A stretch of 64,000 nucleotides of DNA from NCBI GenBank assembly GCA_958510875.1, contig OY294067.1, forward strand, positions 231,971,771-232,035,770, given 5' to 3'. Under the pieces are notes generated by a model. The model was not told the origin of the DNA. It ran no database searches and saw only the letters and a program-made list of their open reading frames with translations. Made by a program: the position numbers and the translations under genes. Below, in pieces: positions 58,871 through 64,000 of the stretch. Each line of letters starts with the position of its first letter. The stretch's first letter is position 1. The DNA comes from Endomychus coccineus. Its lineage: Eukaryota > Arthropoda > Insecta > Coleoptera > Endomychidae.

Positions 58871-59185
58871 CCACCCTTTGGAACAGATAAATACCGTAGC
58901 GAAGCCCGGGCAAATATTCATAAATTGTTGAAATTTACAAATGGAACGACCGATATTCAAAAATTGTGAAAAAAATTCATGCTCGTTAATTAGTAAACTT
59001 TAGGGACTTGCGCACCATCTTTATTTCACGTTTCTACGGGTGAGGATTGTTAGTGACCTGCAGATCACAGCTCATTTACTTCAATGTACCTTTTCCCAAA
59101 TATTCTATCTGAACTGTCAAGACTAAATACTATGTTGTAGAGTACTTCAATTTATAATTTCCTAAAATGTTTTTCTGTATTCCAG

Positions 59186-59386
59186 GTTTACGTTGGACCC
59201 ACAACTTATCTCATAATCAGATAGCAGCGATAGCATTAAGTATTTTGGCGTTATTGGTGATATCTTTGATCGCCTTTGTGACGGTCATCATGTTAAGACA
59301 TAACTCAGCGGTTGTCACTACTTCCGTTCATAACAAATATGATACTGATGAACAAGATCACAATACGCCAATCAAAGCCCCTCTGG
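59186..59386 (+). CDS. PGRP-LC: PGRP-LC-type receptor, transmembrane exon
   Basis: 201 bases (67 codons), bounded by TTCCAG before 59186 and a perfect GTAAGT donor at 59387. Entry and exit are both phase 1. Joined to exon 1 the split codon becomes GGT (Gly). It encodes a short juxtamembrane segment (LRWTHNLSHN), one strong membrane helix of about 24 residues (IAAIALSILALLVISLIAF onward), and a polar extracellular linker (HNKYDTDEQDHNTPIKAPLG). This is the type II layout of PGRP-LC: cytoplasmic RHIM-like tail, helix, then extracellular PGRP domain. The domain exon is not found in the remaining 4.6 kb. Being symmetric, the exon could be skipped without a frame change, giving a soluble or differently anchored form; that is inference. 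Confidence 0.82.
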
Positions 59387-61930
59387 GTAAGTTATAGATA
59401 ATAATTTACTATTGCAAATGCATACCCACGTGCTTTTATTCACTCAGACTCGACTTATCTGAGCTAATATATAATTCTTTACCTACCTCGTTATTGCAAT
59501 GTATAATTAAAAAGAACATATTCATAAATGAAAATATTGCAAATATTCGTCCCAGCTAAACCCATAATAACTAAACGTATCCCGCTAGGCATTTTAAGTT
59601 TTATTTGATGAATATTTATGATATTGTCCTTCATTTATGAATATATCTTCATAATTCATTTTCGGTCGAGGTACTAGCTAAGGAGATACTTACTTAAGAA
59701 TAATTCACAGTTGCTATATTATGAGTGGAATCCAAGTGAATAAGTCAAGTTTTTTTAGATAGTAAAGTTGAACATAACGTTATTTACTATAAAAAGGGTG
59801 ACTTTTATAACTCGCTCACATTTAAGCAATCAGTAAACCTTCATAATACATACATTTAGGTACAAAAGGAAGCCTGGACGAGACCCAGCAGGTCAAAACA
59901 GCAGTATATGCTATATTCATTCATTAATATATTTTAGGTGAAAGTAAACGTAATTTAGTGGGCGGCTAGTGACTATAAAATTTGGTGACGCAACATATTC
60001 AAACTGTATTATTAGTAATGAATCCAAAGGGAGGCTGGGGAGTGAATCAATTTTTTTTGCAGATTTTGATAGACAAGCTTCATTGGACATTGACACTGTT
60101 TTTAGTCTTAAATAATATTTCCTAGGATGTTTCGAATAACATATCGCAGGCTAACTGCTATTAATAACTAATGTCTGTGGGTTCGTCAACTTCCCATGAA
60201 ATGAAAAAAATTTCAAAATTTCTTCATCAATGTTCTTATTCAAATTAAAACTAGTGGAATGAATTAAGTGGTTCCGTATAGTTTTTGATGCCTCGTCGGC
60301 AACAAATTTGTTATCAACATCTTTCTCTTTCTCTTTCTCCAAAAAATTACATAAATGAATATCGCGTTTATTAATTTAAACTGACGAGTTGTTCGAAATT
60401 ATCTCAATTCGGAGAATAATGATTATTAGTTTCATCCTGTCTCCGAAATGGTATCCGTTGTGTCAAAAAATATTGAAACACCGATTTTCCCGAACTCTAC
60501 TATTAAAATTTACAGATTTCATTTCTATTGCGCTATCTATTGAGGTGGCAATGTTTTGTTTACCTAATCTTAAAATCTGAAATGATATGGTCCTGTTTCT
60601 TTAAAGAACGACATACCTTTTTCGTATCTGAATATCCCGTTTTCCATCATGGCTTCACTACCATGTGAAAAAGAACAGAAGATCAACAAAATAAGTTTAC
60701 CATTAATTTATTTCATTAGAAGCCAATCATATTTTTCATACTATTATTGAATGCATAATTTAGTTTCTCTACATGAAAAAAAAAGTTTCAGTCAAATCTG
60801 GTCGAGTCTTCCTAATTATTTTAGATACATCTTCGTAACAAAGATTACTAAAGCGACATTTATTTACTACAAAGTTAACAACGTCAATACGATATCTTAT
60901 TCTTGGCTAGTTAACAAAGATTCCATCTTTACATAATCACCTCACTTTTATTTGTATAACACTTTCTAAGCACCGCAAAAACAAAAATAATTGTATTAAC
61001 ACCGAAAACGGTACCATACCGATTCCAGAGATGCAGAAATCAGAACAGAATACAAAAGTCTATTTCAATATTTAACTGCTTTCCCGTTCTGCCGTCTTCG
61101 TGAACAACGTATCTGCTATCTTTTTCCAGCTCGCACAGCATTACGGTGGGGATAGTGTCTCAACAGGTGACTTCACTTTCTGTTCGGTTCATCGTAACAA
61201 CGACGTATGCACATATTCTTAAATACTAATTCGGTTGACATAATATGATTGTCCCCGGGGCTCAATATTGAGGCATATACTCGATTTGCCTAAAGTGAAC
61301 TTCGTTTCACATTGAGCTGGCTGGTCGATTGCAGATTCTATGAGTGTGAAGTGAATACTTTACCTATATTCTCTGAAGGTCGCAATTTATGCCATATTTA
61401 ATGTTCTTAAATTAGGTATAATTGAATAATAATATAACTAAAAATCATATTGGTTCGGCATATCTGCATACTGAAGCAGAGTAATCAATATTCATGGTTG
61501 CCATCTTGAAATCCTTATCAGAATGACTCCGGTTGATAGTATTAGATGTGTTATGTTTTGTTAGCTATTCGATATTGGGTTAAATAAAAGTCTCACTTTA
61601 CTAGTACTATCCAGGGCCGAACTTGGATATGTGGAAGCCCTGGAATCAACACCTGGTAGAGGACTTTTTTGTATCGTATGTGTATTTTGTGTATCAAAAG
61701 TACAAATTATTTGCACATTACTGCAATTGTCCTATGAAAAATACTGAGTTTGAAAGTTATCCAAAATAAAGAGTTACAATGTACCTACATATTATTATGT
61801 CGCCGTAAACAAATTTTATGTTAATTTATTTCATAAGTAAGTTCAAGAGAGCATTATGAGATTTATATGAAAACTTCAAAATGATTCTATTATTTTACAA
61901 GACTCACAAGTTACAATTGAACTTTTCAAA
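59387..61930. other. Start of the next intron, mostly unrecognised
   Basis: No PGRP-domain exon (no WGA or GYNF context in any frame). Short frames at 60151-60580 are unassigned. Confidence 0.4.
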
Positions 61931-61931
61931 A

Positions 61932-62085
61932 CTACAAATCTGTCAGATTTTCGTAATTCAATTCTCGCGTCATTTTATTTTCCAAACTCAAAAGAGCTAA
62001 ATTACCGAATCTATTTTCCTTCATGTTTGTACGAAGTCTGTTTTTGAACATTTTTAACTTTGAAAATGATCGTTCTGCAGTGCAC
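61932..62085 (-). pseudogene. hAT transposase C-terminal fragment
   Basis: The - strand reads CTAERSFSKLKMFKNRLRTN then MKENRFGNLALLSLENKMTR, ending at TAG (61932-61934). This is the hAT dimerisation tail (typically A.AERSFS.LK.IK..LR..M...RL..L..L.I). Upstream of 62085 the frame is lost. Confidence 0.75.
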
Positions 62086-62089
62086 TATG

Positions 62090-62689
62090 GATACACTATG
62101 TACTTAGTGAATAGGGGTGATTGTTTCTTATTTATAGTATCCCTAATAACTTAGACAGTTTTCAATTTCCAATCACCGGACGACATTGATCTTTTTCCTG
62201 TTTGGATGACTGAAAGATGGTTAAAAACCTGAAGCTACAAATGGGCGAATTGAATAAGTCACCTTTATCGTTTTACCTTCAACCGAATAATCAAATCAAT
62301 CAGTTATGCTGAAAATTCGTATTATTTTCGACAAATGTTGTATTGGAATTTCACCTGACCCAACCTAACCCATTGATTACTATACACATTTATGTTAATC
62401 AATGCCTAATCTAATTATATTGTAATTAGAAATACACATTATAAATGCATACATTATATCTATACATATACCTATCATATATTTATAAGATCAATTGAAG
62501 ATGTAGGAGAACAGAAATAAGTTAAATAATGTTCTACTCTGGCAATATGAGAAAGTATGAATTTGGTATTAATAATTTACAGAAATTCTTGAAGATGATC
62601 ACCATTTTCAAAACGATCAGTAAAGAATTTCTGAAATATAGTAACATATTGTTGATACTCACAAGTAAGAAATAATCACCCTCATCCAC
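62090..62689. other. Non-coding stretch
   Basis: No feature recognised. Confidence 0.3.
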
Positions 62690-63260
62690 TAAAAATACTA
62701 TTTAAGTACTAAGGACCTTTCAGCAACCAAGTACCCAATAGCAAATAGCCATCATCAGAATAAACTACATTAGAAGACAAAATGTACCTGTTTAAATACT
62801 ATTTGGGATCAATAATGCAAACAAGGGGTTAACTCCAGCTGGAGCTAAATCTGAAGTTAATAAATGCTTTTTCGCTTATACATTTCCATTCCTTCTAAAT
62901 TACCTAGATATTTGTCTGTACTCTGTTTTAAAAGTAATAAACTTTCTTGGGAATTGCTGTATTTAAAATAGGTTCTGCTATTGCTGATTTTTCACTATTC
63001 TTCTTCTTTTTTATATGTGCAGAATGTTCTTTATATGTTAAAATGCTCCTTCTAGTTTGAACACGATTCACAATCAATTTTGCAAATTCCAGATTTGTCG
63101 AAATCGGGAACTTTATCTAAGGTATTTCCGAAACTGTTTTTTAGCTTGTTCTTGCATCTAAAAACGGGTTTTATTGCAAATGTAGAAAACAAATTATGGA
63201 ATTTATTGATTACTGAAAGATGATAAGTATATCATTAAATCATTTGAGAGTAATGGCTCT
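62690..63260 (-). mobile_element. Penelope-like 3' fragment with hammerhead-like end
   Basis: The - strand reads GNTLDKVPDFDKSGI (about 63120), a GIY-YIG start, CKIDCESCSN, and after decay KEWKCISEKAF near 62880. The outer end at 62711-62758 has CTGATGA and GAAAGGTCC with an expanded stem II, matching the end at 7881-7911. Broken by stops. Confidence 0.55.
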
Positions 63261-63814
63261 AATGTGGTTAGTTGTTTGCGATCCATTTTCTGTGTTTTTC
63301 TTCAGAAATTAACTTATTTATCAAATATTAATCATAACCCTTGTCCGTGGGTATTTGCTACGTTTCTCACCTCGTTGTTATAATTTTTCTGGCTCAAAAG
63401 ATTATTTAATAATCTATGAACAAGATTATTACTCATCTATCCAATAGTCTTTAAACATTTAAAACCCAAATTTGAGGAACTCCTCAGGACTGCAATTTGG
63501 TACAGGAAGTAAGTCATGTTAAATCATCACACCTTGGGTTCCCCTACATGCTTCTACCAATAGTAAATACATATACCTAAATAAAATAACTATTAAAAGT
63601 TTGATTTAATTGATAAATGCAACTATAATTTCGCTAATAGCGTAACTTCTACAAACAAATATCACAAAGTAGCTTACTACAAAAGAGCTAACTCATTATA
63701 TAACCTTAATGATAATCTTAGGATGGATGTTTAGTGAAATCTAATTGTTTTTAGGTCATCGACGGATTAAATGATAAACTGGTAGCAAACGCATAAATCT
63801 AATTATACATATTA

Positions 63815-64000
63815 TTAAGTATTTGTTGATCGTTCAATGGGATATTGGACTTCTTATATTTCTGGGATTCCAGCAAACTTAATTTATTGCTTTTATTCTG
63901 AATGTGTAAAATATTAAAATTATCATTAAAGTTGTGGTTTTCCATAATAAAATGTTCTGCAAAGGTTGAATCAGATTTATTATTAATAAAACAACCTATG
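63815..64000 (-). mobile_element. C-terminus of another Penelope-like element, cut by the window end
   Basis: The - strand reads DSTFAEHFIMENHNFNDNFN then ILHIQNKSNKLSLLESQKYK and NIPLNDQQILN, the end of the GIY-YIG protein, nearly unbroken in the visible part. The rest of the element would lie beyond 64000. Confidence 0.65.

Larger units (their letters stand above)
27538..59185 (+). other. Intron 1 of the PGRP-LC-type gene, 31.6 kb
   Basis: It runs from the GTATTG donor at 27538 to an acceptor with a pyrimidine-rich tract ending TTCCAG at 59180-59185. The phases on both sides match. It is filled with transposable elements on both strands, listed separately. No other host exon was recognised inside it, although a small untranslated or alternative exon could be missed. 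Confidence 0.6.

Noticed and set aside
60151..60342. Lysine-rich 63-codon - strand frame
   Set aside because: No recognised family, no splice context, and A-rich composition makes such frames likely by chance.
1..64000. Bacterial-style defence system, operon, CRISPR or phage content
   Set aside because: No prokaryotic gene structure; spliced genes and eukaryotic transposons throughout.

Overview
The window is AT-rich animal nuclear DNA, most likely from an insect and possibly a beetle. The clues are two loci for immune receptors of the peptidoglycan recognition protein (PGRP) family, spliceosomal introns, and a dense load of Penelope-like elements, non-LTR retrotransposons and Tc1/mariner-type transposons. 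There are no operons, CRISPR arrays, rRNA genes or convincing tRNA genes. The species cannot be named from the sequence alone.

Host genes, all on the + strand. (1) A 3'-terminal exon at 5751-6472 encodes a short cytoplasmic stretch, one membrane helix and a complete PGRP domain that has lost two zinc ligands, so it should be a receptor rather than an amidase. Its 5' exons are not recognisable here. (2) A second PGRP gene begins at 27066. Exon 1 (27066-27537) encodes a cytoplasmic tail with a RHIM-like motif of the PGRP-LC type. After a 31.6-kb intron, exon 2 (59186-59386) encodes the membrane helix. The PGRP domain exon or exons must lie beyond 64000. Every junction is phase 1, so exon 2 is a symmetric cassette.

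Layout. 1-576 is the 3' end of a non-LTR retrotransposon. 577-5750 is probably intron of gene 1 and contains a 460-bp tandem array. 6473-26700 is intergenic, with Penelope-like fragments, foldback elements and an intact 2.2-kb mariner-like transposon nested in a Penelope-like relic. 27066-59386 is gene 2, whose giant intron holds an intact Penelope-like ORF (32710-34719), another with a single frameshift between 330-bp inverted repeats (41180-43711), several copies of one LINE family, a broken multi-copy arthropod gene split by a LINE, and a large inverted-repeat element containing a well-formed hammerhead ribozyme (53211-53257). 59387-64000 is gene-2 intron with a hAT relic and Penelope-like fragments at the window end.

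The strongest biological themes are a clustered pair of LC-type immune receptors with modular phase-1 exons, and a family of hammerhead-like ribozyme motifs, most of them next to Penelope-like elements. I found no wholly new multi-gene system.
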